A stretch of 64,000 bases of DNA from Gemmobacter aquatilis (GCF_900110025.1 NZ_FOCE01000003.1:1-64000); one strand, 5' to 3'. Shown: positions 42,768-51,671, counted from the stretch's first letter. Notes: generated by a model not told the origin, from the letters alone. Program-made: numbers and translations.

Positions 42768-43949
42768 TCAGTTCCCCCCCTTCACGGTGGCTGCGGTCGC
42801 GCCGCCCGGGCGGGCCAGCTCGTTCAGCGGCAGGAAGGGCACGACACCCTGCCCGCCTTCGCCCGCGTTCACACCGTCGAGGATGACCTTGTTCATCCGG
42901 CCCAGCACCCCTTCCATGGTTTCCAGATACATGCGCTTGCGCGTCACATCCGGCGCCTTGATGTATTCGTTGTAGACGGCAAGGAACCGGCTCGCCTCGC
43001 CCTGTGCGGCGTTGACGACCTGGGCGCGATAGGCCTCGGCCCCTTCGACCAGTTGCGCGGCTTCACCGCGTGACCCTGCCGTTACCTTGTTGGCATAGGC
43101 ATCAGCCTCTTTTTCCAGCCGGTCACGTTCCTGCTGGGCGGCCTGCACTTCGCGGAAGGCCCCGATCACCTCGCTTGGCGGGTCGGCCCGGTCGAAGTTC
43201 ACGCGCACCACGTTGATGCCGGCCTGATAGCTGTCCAGCGTGCCCTGCACCGCCGCGCGCAGATCCGACGCGATCACGCCGCGGTCGCGGTTCAGCACCG
43301 GCGCCAGTTCCGAGCGCGCAATGATGTCGCGCATCGCCGATTCCGCCACAGCGCGAATCGTATCTGCCGGATCTTTCAGGTTGAACAGATAGGCCGCCGG
43401 ATCGGACACGTTCCAGACCACCTGGAATTCGATGTCCACGATGTTCTGGTCGCGCGTCAGCATCAGCCCGCTATCGTTGGACCCCACGGCGCCCATGCCG
43501 ATATCGGCGGTGCGTTCGCCGGTGACCTGCACGATTTCGGCGCTGACCAGTGGCCAGGGCGCGAAATTCAGGCCGGGATTGCCGATGGCGGAAAACTCGC
43601 CCAGAAACAGCTCGACCGAGCGTTCTTCGGGTTTCACCGTGTAAAAGGACATGAAGCCCCAGAGCGCCACGGCCGCCAGTGCCCCCAGGGCCAGCCCCTG
43701 TTTCGACAGGATCGGCCCCATCGCGCCGCCCCCGCCACCAGGGCCACCGCCGCCGCCGCCCGAACGGCCACGACCGCCCATCAGGACACGCAGCTGTTCC
43801 TGCCCTTTTTTCACGATTTCGTCGATTTCCGGGATTTGCGGACCTTCGCCGCCGGGCCTGCGCGGGCCCCGTCCGTCATTCCGCCCGTCGTTGCGGTTAT
43901 CGCGGTTGTCACCGCCGCCGCCGCCGCCCCAAGGCCCCCCATTCGCCAT
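42768..43949 (-). CDS. hflK: HflK, modulator of the FtsH protease
   Basis: A 393-residue band-7 protein. The first 80 residues are Gly/Asn/Arg-rich and disordered (two Gly-runs), then a membrane segment (about 84-104) and the SPFH domain (SFYTVKPEERSVELFLGE, VRVNFDRADPPSEVIGAFREVQAAQQERDRL). The length agrees with HflK. It is the first gene of the hflK-hflC-degP unit; the region upstream to the TetR gene (43950-44105) has no gene. Confidence 0.94.
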   Translation of the reverse strand: MANGGPWGGGGGGDNRDNRNDGRNDGRGPRRPGGEGPQIPEIDEIVKKGQEQLRVLMGGRGRSGGGGGGPGGGGGAMGPILSKQGLALGALAAVALWGFMSFYTVKPEERSVELFLGEFSAIGNPGLNFAPWPLVSAEIVQVTGERTADIGMGAVGSNDSGLMLTRDQNIVDIEFQVVWNVSDPAAYLFNLKDPADTIRAVAESAMRDIIARSELAPVLNRDRGVIASDLRAAVQGTLDSYQAGINVVRVNFDRADPPSEVIGAFREVQAAQQERDRLEKEADAYANKVTAGSRGEAAQLVEGAEAYRAQVVNAAQGEASRFLAVYNEYIKAPDVTRKRMYLETMEGVLGRMNKVILDGVNAGEGGQGVVPFLPLNELARPGGATAATVKGGN

Positions 43950-44105
43950 CGACTTTTCCCTATCCAGTTCCTTTTCAAGCTAACTGGGCATTTTGGCGCG
44001 AAAATCAAGCCCGAACGATACAGGCGGGGCGTGAAGCCGCAGGCCGGGGGTCGGGCAGGCGCGCCCGTTTGCGGGCAGGTGTTAGGCGGGCGGGCCTTTC
44101 GGCCG

Positions 44106-44708
44106 TCAGCCCGCAATGCCTGTGGCCCCCACGGCCTTCAGCGCCATGTCGGCATAGATTGCCTCCACCTCGGCGCGGCCAAGGCGCCCGCCTTCGCGAT
44201 ACCAGTTCGTCACCCCCGTCAGCATGGCAATCAGGGCGAGCGTGGCCAGCTTGGTATCGGGGATGGTGAAGGCACCCGCCGCGCGACCGTCGCGCAGAAT
44301 CGCCTCCAGCCGGTCTTCATACTGGCGGCGCAGCGCCTCGATGGCCGCGAAATTGGCCGGTTCCAGATTGCGCAGCTCCATATAGGCGATGAACACGGCA
44401 TCGGGCCGCTCGATATGATAGCCGATGTGGAAGCGGGCGAATTGCGCCAGCCGCGCCTCGGGGCCGGGGGCTTCGGGCAAGGCGGCGCAAGCCGCCAACA
44501 GCCCTTCCAGATGGGCGCGCATCAGATCGGCCAGCAGGCTTTGCTTGTCGGGCGTGTAAAGATACAGCGCCCCGGCCTGCACCCCCACCTCGGCGGCGAT
44601 CTGGCGCATCGACACGGCGGCATAGCCGTGGCGGGCGAAAAGGTGTTCTGCCGCGGCACGGATGCGCGGGCCGGTGATTTCGGAATGGGATCCCGTTTTG
44701 CGTGCCAT
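44106..44708 (-). CDS. TetR/AcrR-family transcriptional regulator
   Basis: A 200-residue repressor. The HTH lies at about residues 12-58 (TGPRIRAAAEHLFARHGYAA, VSMRQIAAEVGVQAGALYLYTPDKQSLL); the ligand domain follows (about 75-195) and looks like the TetR_C_17/33 group. It lies alone, pointing away from hom. Its effector and target are not evident; a close target may be the divergent small lipoprotein gene. Confidence 0.88.
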   Translation of the reverse strand: MARKTGSHSEITGPRIRAAAEHLFARHGYAAVSMRQIAAEVGVQAGALYLYTPDKQSLLADLMRAHLEGLLAACAALPEAPGPEARLAQFARFHIGYHIERPDAVFIAYMELRNLEPANFAAIEALRRQYEDRLEAILRDGRAAGAFTIPDTKLATLALIAMLTGVTNWYREGGRLGRAEVEAIYADMALKAVGATGIAG

Positions 44709-44850
44709 GGCGCCATGGTAACTGACCAGCCGTTCAATTCAACCCCGGCCAGTCTTGGCCCCGCCGCCGCTTGCGGTTGCCGTGCGCCCCGCTTTGCCGC
44801 TATGCTGCCGCCAGTTCCGCGCCCCCGGCGCCGCATGTGACCGAGGCCCG

Positions 44851-45138
44851 ATGTTCCCCCTGCGCCCCCTTTTGCCTTGCCTGCTGGCGCTGGCCGCCTG
44901 CGCCCCGATGCCGCGCATCGATACGCCCGAGGCGGTCGGGCGCGGCGCGCCGCCGGTGATCCTGCCGCTGGACGATCTGCTGCGGCAGGCCCAGCCCGGC
45001 CTTGCCGCCGCAGCGCTTGCCTCGGAATCCAGCCTCAACGCCCGTGCGGCGGCGCTGCGCGCCCGCGCCGCCCTGATGCGCGGCCCGGTGAACGACCCCG
45101 AAACCCGCGCGCGCCTGCTGTTGGCCGCCGCAGGGTAG
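44851..45138 (+). CDS. small hypothetical lipoprotein
   Basis: A 95-residue protein with a signal that ends in LALAAC (lipidation at Cys17) and the rest Ala/Arg-rich, predicted to be helical (PLDDLLRQAQPGLAAAALASESSLNARAAALRARAALM). No domain was recognised. The reading frame has the strong third-position GC bias of its neighbours. The start at 44851 gives a clean signal peptide; an upstream ATG at 44755 does not. It lies 67 bases before hom. Confidence 0.6.
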   Translation: MFPLRPLLPCLLALAACAPMPRIDTPEAVGRGAPPVILPLDDLLRQAQPGLAAAALASESSLNARAAALRARAALMRGPVNDPETRARLLLAAAG

Positions 45139-45205
45139 GCCGCGCGCGATTGCACCGCGCGATGTGACAGGCTACAGCAACGACCGAGCAAATACGGAGA
45201 TTATC

Positions 45206-46501
45206 ATGGTTGCGCCTCTGCGTCTCGGGCTCGCCGGTCTTGGCACCGTCGGCATCGGAGTGGTGAAGATTGTCCAGACCCACGCGGACCTTCTTGCCAT
45301 GCGCACCGGCCGCCCGGTGGTGATCACCGCCGTTTCCGCGCGCGACCGCACGAAGAACCGCGACGCCGATCTGTCGGGCTATGCCTGGGAAACCGATCCG
45401 GTGGCGCTGGCGCAGCGCGACGATGTGGATGTGTTCATCGAGGTGATGGGCGGCCATGACGGCCCGGCCAAGGCCGCAACCGAAGCCGCGATTGCCGCAG
45501 GCAAGGATGTGGTCAGTGCCAACAAGGCGTTGCTGGCCCATCACGGTCAGGCGCTGGCCGAGGCCGCCGAGGCGGCAGGCCGTCTGATCCGGTTCGAGGC
45601 GGCGGTGGCGGGCGGCATCCCCGTCATCAAGGCGCTGACCGAAGGGCTTTCCGCCAACCGCATCAAGCGGGTGATGGGCGTGATGAACGGCAGCTGCAAC
45701 TATATCCTGACCCGGATGCAATCCGAAGGCCTGCCCTATGCGGTGGTGTTCGAGGAAGCCCGGCAACTGGGCTATCTGGAGGCCGATCCCAACCTTGACG
45801 TGGGGGGGATCGACGCGGGCCACAAGCTGAGCCTGCTGGCCGCCATCGCCTTCGGCACCAAGGTGAATTTCGACGCGGTCGAGCTGGAAGGCATCGGCGC
45901 CGTCAGCATCGACGATATCCGCCATGCCGATCAGATGGGCTATCGCATCAAGCTGCTGGGTGTGGCGCAGATGTCGGGGCGCGGACTGGAACAGCGCATG
46001 ACCCCCTGCCTCGTGCCGAAGAAAAGCCCGCTGGGGCAATTGCAGGGCGGCACCAATATGGTGGTTCTGGAAGGCGACAGCGTCGGCCAGATCGTGCTGC
46101 GCGGCCCCGGCGCGGGCGAAGGCCCGACCGCCAGCGCCGTGATGGCCGATGTGATGGACATCGCGCGCGGCCTGCGCCTGCCGACCTTCGGCCAGCCCGC
46201 CGCCACGCTGGCCGATGCCGTGCCCGCGCGCTCTGCCACGCCCGCCCCCTATTACATGCGGATGACCCTGCTGGACAAACCCGGCGCGCTGGCAAAGATC
46301 GCCACCTGTCTGGGCGAGGCCGGGATCTCCATCGACCAGATGCGCCAGATCAACCAGCCGGGCGCCGAGGATGACAATGCCGTGGTGCTGTTCGTCACCC
46401 ACAAGGCAGCACCCGCCGATGTGGCCCATGCGATGGGCCGCTTTGGCGCGACCGGCGTGCTGATCGGCGATCCGGTCGCGATCCGCATCGAAGAGGTCTG
46501 A
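45206..46501 (+). CDS. hom: homoserine dehydrogenase
   Basis: A 431-residue enzyme reducing aspartate semialdehyde to homoserine for Met and Thr. The NAD(P) fold begins LGLAGLGTVGIGVVKI; the catalytic domain has GVMNGSCNYILTRM and YLEADPNLDVGGIDAGHKLSLLA; a C-terminal ACT domain (about 350-430) implies feedback control by threonine. CGGAGA precedes the ATG at 45206, which is preferred to the upstream in-frame ATG at 45164. Confidence 0.95.
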   Translation: MVAPLRLGLAGLGTVGIGVVKIVQTHADLLAMRTGRPVVITAVSARDRTKNRDADLSGYAWETDPVALAQRDDVDVFIEVMGGHDGPAKAATEAAIAAGKDVVSANKALLAHHGQALAEAAEAAGRLIRFEAAVAGGIPVIKALTEGLSANRIKRVMGVMNGSCNYILTRMQSEGLPYAVVFEEARQLGYLEADPNLDVGGIDAGHKLSLLAAIAFGTKVNFDAVELEGIGAVSIDDIRHADQMGYRIKLLGVAQMSGRGLEQRMTPCLVPKKSPLGQLQGGTNMVVLEGDSVGQIVLRGPGAGEGPTASAVMADVMDIARGLRLPTFGQPAATLADAVPARSATPAPYYMRMTLLDKPGALAKIATCLGEAGISIDQMRQINQPGAEDDNAVVLFVTHKAAPADVAHAMGRFGATGVLIGDPVAIRIEEV

Positions 46502-46505
46502 GCCG

Positions 46506-46910
46506 ATGTTCAGCCATGTCACGCTCGGGATTTCGGATTTCGGGCGGGCGCTTGGCTTCTGGCGCCCTGTCATGGCCGCCCTTGGCCATGCCGAACGCTT
46601 TGTCGATCCGGCAAAGCCCTGGGCGGCATGGCAGCCCGCAGCGGGCGGGCGCCCACTGTTCATGATCATGCAGCCGTTTGACGGCAAGGCCCCCGCCCCC
46701 GGCAATGGCGCGATGGTGGCCTTTGCGGCACCCGACCGCGCGACGGTGCGCGCCGCCCATGCGGCAGCCCTGGCCCATGGCGGCACCTGCGACGGCCCGC
46801 CCGGCCTGCGCCCGCAGTACCACCCCGATTACTACGGCGCCTATCTGCGCGACCCCGATGGTAACAAGCTGTGCCTGGTCTGCCACCTGCCCGAAGCTGT
46901 GGCAGGCTGA
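46506..46910 (+). CDS. VOC-superfamily (glyoxalase-like) protein
   Basis: A 134-residue protein with two beta-alpha-beta-beta-beta units (about 1-60 and 65-130), starting MFSHVTLGISDFGRALGFWRP and ending YGAYLRDPDGNKLCLVCH. His4 and the late Glu/His positions fit a metal site but not a specific enzyme. It is inserted between hom and glpX, which usually adjoin one another in this group. Confidence 0.83.
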   Translation: MFSHVTLGISDFGRALGFWRPVMAALGHAERFVDPAKPWAAWQPAAGGRPLFMIMQPFDGKAPAPGNGAMVAFAAPDRATVRAAHAAALAHGGTCDGPPGLRPQYHPDYYGAYLRDPDGNKLCLVCHLPEAVAG

Positions 46911-47027
46911 CGGCGCTTTGCCGACCCGAACCGCTTTGGCTCGGGACGTTTGCGCAAGCGGCCTTGCCGAGGCCGCGCCCCGCCGTTACCACAGGGCAAA
47001 CCGCCTTCACCGAACGGGGATTTCAAG

Positions 47028-47993
47028 ATGGCTGATGCCAAGCAATTTCAGGATCGTATGCTCTCGCTGGGTCTGGCCCGCGTGTCCGAGGCTGCGGCCC
47101 TGGCCAGCGCCACGCTGATCGGGCGCGGCGATGAAAAGGCCGCCGATCAGGCCGCCGTCAACGCCATGCGCGACCAGCTCAACCTGCTCGACATCGCCGG
47201 CGTGGTGGTGATCGGCGAGGGCGAGCGCGACGAGGCGCCGATGCTCTATATCGGCGAGGAAGTCGGCACCGGCAACGGCCCCGCCGTTGACATCGCGCTG
47301 GACCCGCTGGAAGGCACCACGCTGACCGCGAAAGACATGCCCAACGCGCTGACCGTGATCGCCATGGCGCCGCGCGGCACCCTGCTGCACGCGCCGGATG
47401 TGTATATGGAGAAACTGGCGATCGGGCCGGGCTATGCCGTCGATACCGTCACGCTGGACATGAGCCCTGCCGAACGCGTGGCCGCACTGGCCAAGGCCAA
47501 GGGCTGCACCCCCGCCGACATCACCGTCTGCATTCTGGAACGCCCGCGCCACGAGGATCTGATTGCCGAAGTCCGCTCCACCGGCGCCGCGATCCGGCTG
47601 ATCACCGATGGTGACGTGGCCGGCGTGATCCATTGCGCAGAATCGGAAATCACCGGGATCGACATGTATATGGGCTCGGGCGGCGCCCCCGAAGGCGTGC
47701 TGGCGGCCTCGGCGCTGAAATGCATGGGCGGCCAGATGTATGGCAAGCTGCTGTTCCGCAACGATGACGAGCGCGGCCGCGCCGCCAAGGCCGGGATCAC
47801 CGACCTGAACCGCATCTATACCCGCGACGAACTGGTCACCTCGGACGTGATCTTTGCTGCCACCGGCGTCACCCATGGCAACATCCTGAACGGCATCAAG
47901 CGTGAACCGGGCTGGGTGACCACCGAAACGCTGCTGATGCGGTCGAAAACCGGCTCGGTGCGGCGGATGACCTATCGCAGCCCGGTGAAATAA
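47028..47993 (+). CDS. glpX: class II fructose-1,6-bisphosphatase
   Basis: A 321-residue phosphatase for gluconeogenesis and, in phototrophic relatives, the Calvin cycle. Family marks: IGEGERDEAPMLYIGEE, DPLEGTTLTAKDMPN (metal site) and SGGAPEGVLAASALKCMGGQM. The start follows CGGGGA. Its stop codon lies inside a 21-base tandem duplication, and a strong terminator follows. Confidence 0.95.
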   Translation: MADAKQFQDRMLSLGLARVSEAAALASATLIGRGDEKAADQAAVNAMRDQLNLLDIAGVVVIGEGERDEAPMLYIGEEVGTGNGPAVDIALDPLEGTTLTAKDMPNALTVIAMAPRGTLLHAPDVYMEKLAIGPGYAVDTVTLDMSPAERVAALAKAKGCTPADITVCILERPRHEDLIAEVRSTGAAIRLITDGDVAGVIHCAESEITGIDMYMGSGGAPEGVLAASALKCMGGQMYGKLLFRNDDERGRAAKAGITDLNRIYTRDELVTSDVIFAATGVTHGNILNGIKREPGWVTTETLLMRSKTGSVRRMTYRSPVK

Positions 47994-48028
47994 GCCCGGC
48001 ACATCGCGAAATAAGCCCGGCACATCGC
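47987..48028 (+). repeat. 21-base perfect tandem duplication over the glpX stop
   Basis: The unit GAAATAAGCCCGGCACATCG plus C occurs twice, at 47987-48007 and 48008-48028. The first copy holds the TAA stop. The copies are identical, suggesting a recent slippage or recombination event. Confidence 0.85.
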
Positions 48029-48034
48029 GATTGC

Positions 48035-48064
48035 AAAAGGCCCCCGGCGACGGGGGCCTTTTTG
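48035..48064 (+). terminator. rho-independent terminator, two-way, after glpX
   Basis: AAAAGGCCCCCG pairs with CGGGGGCCTTTT around GCGA and is flanked by A-runs and T-runs, so it serves glpX on the plus strand and the convergent thioesterase gene on the minus strand (stop at 48066). Confidence 0.85.
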
Positions 48065-48065
48065 C

Positions 48066-48470
48066 TTAGTCGCGCCCTTGCAGGATCATCTGGGTCTGCG
48101 TCACCAGCGCCGCGATCTTGCCATCGGCCCGGGTGATCGTCGTCTGCCAGACCATGGTCTTGCGCCCCTTGTGCAGGGGCAGTGAGACCGCCCGCGCCAG
48201 CTCGCCGATCGCCACGGGGCGGAAGAAGTTGGTCTTGCTTTCCACCGTCACCGTGCCCTCGCCCGGTTTCAGGTTCAGAAACGTCGCCGTGCCGCCCAGA
48301 TTGTCGGCCAGTGCCATCACCGCGCCGCCATGCAACATGCCATTGCGATTGGCCAGTTGCGGCGTGACCGGCAGTTCCGCCTCCACCCGGTCGGGGTCGG
48401 CGAAGACGATCCGCACCCCCAGCAATTGCGCGAAAGGCGGCTGCGCCTGTGCGATCTCGTCGTAAGTCAT
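48066..48470 (-). CDS. PaaI-family thioesterase
   Basis: A 134-residue hotdog thioesterase. The signature LANRNGMLHGGAVMALADNLGGTATFLNL holds the catalytic Asn/Asp and the HGG. SKTNFFRPV is the second typical strand. It probably hydrolyses aromatic or aliphatic acyl-CoA; substrate unknown. Its tail meets the glpX terminator, and about 80 bases separate its start from gcrA. Confidence 0.88.
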   Translation of the reverse strand: MTYDEIAQAQPPFAQLLGVRIVFADPDRVEAELPVTPQLANRNGMLHGGAVMALADNLGGTATFLNLKPGEGTVTVESKTNFFRPVAIGELARAVSLPLHKGRKTMVWQTTITRADGKIAALVTQTQMILQGRD

Positions 48471-48551
48471 CCCCGCCCCCGATTTGCCTAAACTGCCGCA
48501 GACATGAAAACGCCCGCCGTTCCCGGCGGGCGCCCAAACTGTTGCGCGGTC

Positions 48552-49181
48552 TCAGCGCCGCCGGTCGCGCCGTGCGCTCATCGGCTGGAAGGCCACGCCC
48601 ACATGCGCGTCGCAATAGGGCTTGCCCGCCTGGCTCGGCAAGCCGCAGAACCAGAAATCATCTGTCGCCGGATCACCGATCGGCCATTTGCAGGTCCGCT
48701 CGGTCAGTTCCATCAGCGTCAGCCGCTTGGCACGCTTTTCCACCTCGCGCACCGAGGCCAGCGCTTCGGGGCTGATCTCGTTGGCCGAGGGCTGCGGCGG
48801 CAGCGGCTGGCCCGCCGGAATGATCGCCTTGCGCACCGGCAGCGGCGTCACCGACGTGGCAGCGGCAGGCGCGGCCTGCGGCGGCACGGCGACGCGCGGC
48901 TCGGGGACGGCCCGCGGCGGTTCGGCGCGCGGCGCTGCGGCCACCGGCTCGGGGGCCGGTTTCGGCGGCTCGACACGCGGCGCGGCAGTCTCTGCCACGA
49001 CCTCTTCTTCCTCTTCCTTGCCGCCCGCGCCGCCCACACGGTTCGACAGGCCCAGACGATGTACCTTGCCGATCACCGCATTGCGCGTCACACCGCCCAG
49101 TTCCTTGGCGATCTGGCTCGCGCTCTGGCCATCGGCCCACATCTTCTTGAGCGTCTCGACGCGCTCGTCGGTCCAGGACAT
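48552..49181 (-). CDS. gcrA: cell-cycle regulator GcrA
   Basis: A 209-residue DNA-binding regulator acting with sigma-70 at promoters with GANTC sites methylated by CcrM. The N-terminal HTH is MSWTDERVETLKKMWADGQS, then ASQIAKELGGVTRNAVIGKVHRLGL (to residue 45). Residues about 50-120 are a long Pro/Ala/Glu-rich linker, and the C-terminal sigma-binding part contains CKWPIGDP and FCGLPSQAGKPYCDAH. The ATG at 49181 is used; the upstream in-frame start at 49238 lacks conservation. Confidence 0.93.
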   Translation of the reverse strand: MSWTDERVETLKKMWADGQSASQIAKELGGVTRNAVIGKVHRLGLSNRVGGAGGKEEEEEVVAETAAPRVEPPKPAPEPVAAAPRAEPPRAVPEPRVAVPPQAAPAAATSVTPLPVRKAIIPAGQPLPPQPSANEISPEALASVREVEKRAKRLTLMELTERTCKWPIGDPATDDFWFCGLPSQAGKPYCDAHVGVAFQPMSARRDRRR

Positions 49182-49292
49182 GCTGTTCTCCGGCTTGGAT
49201 TGCCCGCAGCCACCAGGCCGCGCAGGGTCAGAGGCCATTTTATCCGCCGCCCCCCGCAGTTACAAGCGCCCTGCACAGAAAGCCGCAATCCA

Positions 49293-49325
49293 CCTTCATC
49301 CTGGCCCAAATACTCCCGCCGGAGG
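49293..49325 (+). repeat. dispersed intergenic motif, copy 5
   Basis: CTTCATCCTGGCCC followed by AAATACTCCCGCCGGAGG, in the 186-base gap upstream of gcrA. The core is identical to the copy at 570-598. Confidence 0.65.
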
Positions 49326-49367
49326 CTCGCCCCGCAGGGGCGCCCTGCTGGCGCTCGCCCGCAGGGC

Positions 49368-49631
49368 TCACGCCAGCCGGAACACCTTGTCGCGCGCCGT
49401 GGCGCCCCGGATCAGCGTCAGCCGCGACTTCGCCACCCCCAGCGCCTCGGCCAGCAACTCCACCACCGCGCGGTTGGCCCGGCCATCTTCGGGCACCACC
49501 GTCACCAGCACCTTGATCGCCGCGCCCTCCACCACCAGCCCATTGCGCGACGCGCGCGGCGTCACCCGCACCGCGATTTCGGCCCCCGGCACGGCAAGCG
49601 CACTCAGATCAGGAAGGGCGATCTTGGCCAT
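49368..49631 (-). CDS. DUF167 (YggU) family protein
   Basis: An 87-residue protein of the YggU fold: VRVTPRASRNGLVVEGAAIKVLVTVVPEDGRANRAVVELLAEALGV holds the family core (about 20-65). Function unknown; such proteins are often encoded next to YggT. It starts four bases before the end of the transglycosylase lipoprotein gene. Confidence 0.9.
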   Translation of the reverse strand: MAKIALPDLSALAVPGAEIAVRVTPRASRNGLVVEGAAIKVLVTVVPEDGRANRAVVELLAEALGVAKSRLTLIRGATARDKVFRLA

Positions 49632-49635
49632 CGGA

Positions 49636-50097
49636 TCAGGCGCGCAGCCCGGTTTCCTTCAGCAGTCCCATACGCTTGGCCTCGTAATAATAGCCGCGCG
49701 AATACCAGCTGACTGCCCGGTCCTCGTTCTTGCGCGCCACCAGCCAGGCGCCACGCAGATATTTCACCCCGTATTTCAGGTTGGTTTCCGCATCCAGCAG
49801 GCTTTCGGGCGATCCGCGATGCCCCATCGTATGGGCCGTGGCCGCCTGGATCTGCATCAGGCCAAGGTAAGGCCCATGCCGCGCCGCCGGGTTATAGTTG
49901 CTTTCGCGCTTTACCACCCGATGCACCAGCCGTTCCGGAATGTCGTAATGTTCCGCATATTTGCGGATCAGCCGCTGCACCTCGTCCGATCCGGCGGGCG
50001 GCTTTTCCTCCGGCGCGCTTTTCTTGCCGCCGCCACAGGCCGCCAAAGGCAGGATCAGCGCAAGGCCAAGGGCGGCGCGGCGGGTGAGGTCGGTCAT
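49636..50097 (-). CDS. lytic transglycosylase lipoprotein
   Basis: A 153-residue protein with lipobox LPLAAC (Cys21) and an SLT domain from about 40: catalytic E65 in VVKRESNYNPAARHGPYLGLMQIQ and the WYSRGYYYEAKR end in place of the usual AYNAG. It is shorter than most family members and probably anchored to the outer membrane. The ATG at 50097 is used. Its upstream in-frame reading to 50931 is an antisense artefact of the nitroreductase gene. Confidence 0.87.
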   Translation of the reverse strand: MTDLTRRAALGLALILPLAACGGGKKSAPEEKPPAGSDEVQRLIRKYAEHYDIPERLVHRVVKRESNYNPAARHGPYLGLMQIQAATAHTMGHRGSPESLLDAETNLKYGVKYLRGAWLVARKNEDRAVSWYSRGYYYEAKRMGLLKETGLRA

Positions 50098-50265
50098 GGC
50101 AAGGCTCCGGTTCTGGGTCTGCCCCCTGATACCGCCTTGCCTGCCGCACGAAAAGCCCCCGGCTACCGCACCCGCTTTCTGCGCCTCCCGGCCTTCCCCC
50201 GCCCGCCCGCACCCCCTATCTTGCGCCCGAAGCGCCGCAACCTGCGGCACCCGAAGGACAAACCG

Positions 50266-50844
50266 ATGCTGCAACCCAACCCCGCCGCCCTCGACTTCCT
50301 GCTCGCCCGCCGCTCGCGCCCGGCCAAGACGCTGCAGCTGCCGGTGCCCACCGCCGAACAGCTTGCCCCGATCCTCACCGCCGCGCTGCGCGTGCCCGAT
50401 CATGGCAAGCTGGAACCCTGGCGCCTGCTGGTGCTGACCAAACCCGCCATGGCCCGGCTGGCCGACATGGCCGAGGCCCGGGCCCGCGCGACGGGCGGCG
50501 ATGACCAGCGCATCGCCAAGGGGCGCGGCCAGTTCGATCAGGGCCATCTGGCCGTGGTGGTGATCTCCAGCCCCAAGGCGCAGGACAAGGTGCCGGACAT
50601 CGAACAGACCCTGTCGGCCGGGGCCGTCTGCCTTGGCCTTGTCAACGCGGCCGAGGCGGCGGGCTGGGGCGCCTGCTGGCTGACCGGCTGGGTCAGCCAT
50701 GACCGCGGCTTTGCCGAACCGGCCTTCGACCTTGCGCCGCAGGAACGCGTGGCGGGCATCGTACATATCGGCACCGAAGGCCCCACCCCGCCCGAACGCC
50801 CGCGCCCGGATGTGGCCGCCCTCACCCGCTGGCTGACCGCATGA
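50266..50844 (+). CDS. nitroreductase-family flavoprotein
   Basis: A 192-residue FMN-binding enzyme. Family features: FLLARRSRPAKTLQLPVP (FMN-binding SRRS-like region), RVPDHGKLEPWRLLVL and GLVNAAEAAGWGACWLTGW. It most closely resembles the YdjA subgroup. Electron acceptor unknown. GAAGGA precedes the ATG and the stop overlaps the next start (ATGA). Confidence 0.88.
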   Translation: MLQPNPAALDFLLARRSRPAKTLQLPVPTAEQLAPILTAALRVPDHGKLEPWRLLVLTKPAMARLADMAEARARATGGDDQRIAKGRGQFDQGHLAVVVISSPKAQDKVPDIEQTLSAGAVCLGLVNAAEAAGWGACWLTGWVSHDRGFAEPAFDLAPQERVAGIVHIGTEGPTPPERPRPDVAALTRWLTA

Positions 50845-51533
50845 TGATCTTTTCCGATTTCGCCAAGGCCCTTGGCCAGATCCACGATCCGCGCTTTCTG
50901 CGGGTCGTGGCGCTGGGGGTCGGGCTGGCACTGGCGCTGCTGATCGGCGTCACCGTCGGCACCTTCACCCTGATCGGCTGGCTGGTGCCCGCCACGGTGG
51001 AACTGCCCTTCCTCGGCCCGGTTGGCGGGGTCGATCTGGCGGCCTCCATCGGGTCGGTTCTGGTGATGATGGGGCTGTCGGTCTTTCTGATGATGCCGGT
51101 CGCCGCGCTGTTTTCCGGGCTGTTTCTGGAAAGCGTCACCGACGCGGTAGAGGATCGGCATTATCCCACCCTGCCGCCCGCGCAGCCGGTGCCCCTGTCC
51201 GACAGCCTGATCGACGCGGCCAATCTGTTCGGCCTGCTGATCTTCGCCAACGCCTTGGCGCTGCTGCTTTATCCCTTTGTCGGTCCGCTGATCCCGGTGG
51301 TGTTCTGGGCGCTGAACGGCTTCCTGCTGGGGCGCGAATATTTCACGCTGGTCGCCATGCGCCGCCTTGGCCGCCAGGGCGCCCGCGCGCTACGCGCCCG
51401 CCATACCGCCACGATCTGGATTGCGGGCACGCTGATGGCCGCCCCGCTGTCGATCCCGGTGCTGAACCTCGTGGTGCCGGTGCTGGGCGTCGCCACCTTC
51501 ACCCACCTGTTCCACCGCCTGAACCGGGGCTGA
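50841..51533 (+). CDS. EI24-domain membrane protein (CysZ-like)
   Basis: A 230-residue integral membrane protein with about four to five hydrophobic segments (31-53, 63-93, 130-155, 195-220 approximately). The pattern FLMMPVAALFSGLFLESVTDAVEDRHYP and NGFLLGREYFTLVAMRR belongs to the EI24/CysZ superfamily, which includes sulfate transporters; whether this protein carries sulfate is not known. It is translationally coupled to the nitroreductase gene. Confidence 0.85.
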   Translation: MMIFSDFAKALGQIHDPRFLRVVALGVGLALALLIGVTVGTFTLIGWLVPATVELPFLGPVGGVDLAASIGSVLVMMGLSVFLMMPVAALFSGLFLESVTDAVEDRHYPTLPPAQPVPLSDSLIDAANLFGLLIFANALALLLYPFVGPLIPVVFWALNGFLLGREYFTLVAMRRLGRQGARALRARHTATIWIAGTLMAAPLSIPVLNLVVPVLGVATFTHLFHRLNRG

Positions 51534-51552
51534 CAGGCCACACAAGCACAAC

Positions 51553-51591
51553 ACCCCCTCTCCCCTTGGGGGAGAGGGCAGGGTGAGGGGG
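51553..51591 (+). repeat. C-rich dispersed palindromic repeat, copy 4
   Basis: CCCCCTCTCCCCTTGGGGGA followed by GAGGGCAGGGTGAGGGG. One arm is complete and the other shortened on the left. It lies just after the EI24 gene. Confidence 0.7.
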
Positions 51592-51637
51592 ATACCGCGA
51601 AGTGAGGGGATGCCCCCACCCCCAAGCACAACGCGCT

Positions 51638-51671
51638 CCCTCCCCCTGCAGGGGGAGGGTTGGGGAGGGGG
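51638..51671 (+). repeat. C-rich dispersed palindromic repeat, copy 5 (variant)
   Basis: CCCTCCCCCTGCAGGGGGAGGG is a perfect palindrome around TGCA, followed by TTGGGGAGGGGG. It differs from the other copies (CCCTCC rather than CCCTCTCC) and may be a second subfamily. Confidence 0.65.

Noticed and set aside
39968-42886. A 972-codon open frame on the plus strand over degP and hflC
   Set aside because: Antisense reading of two genes with complete catalytic and structural motifs; common in high-GC genomes.
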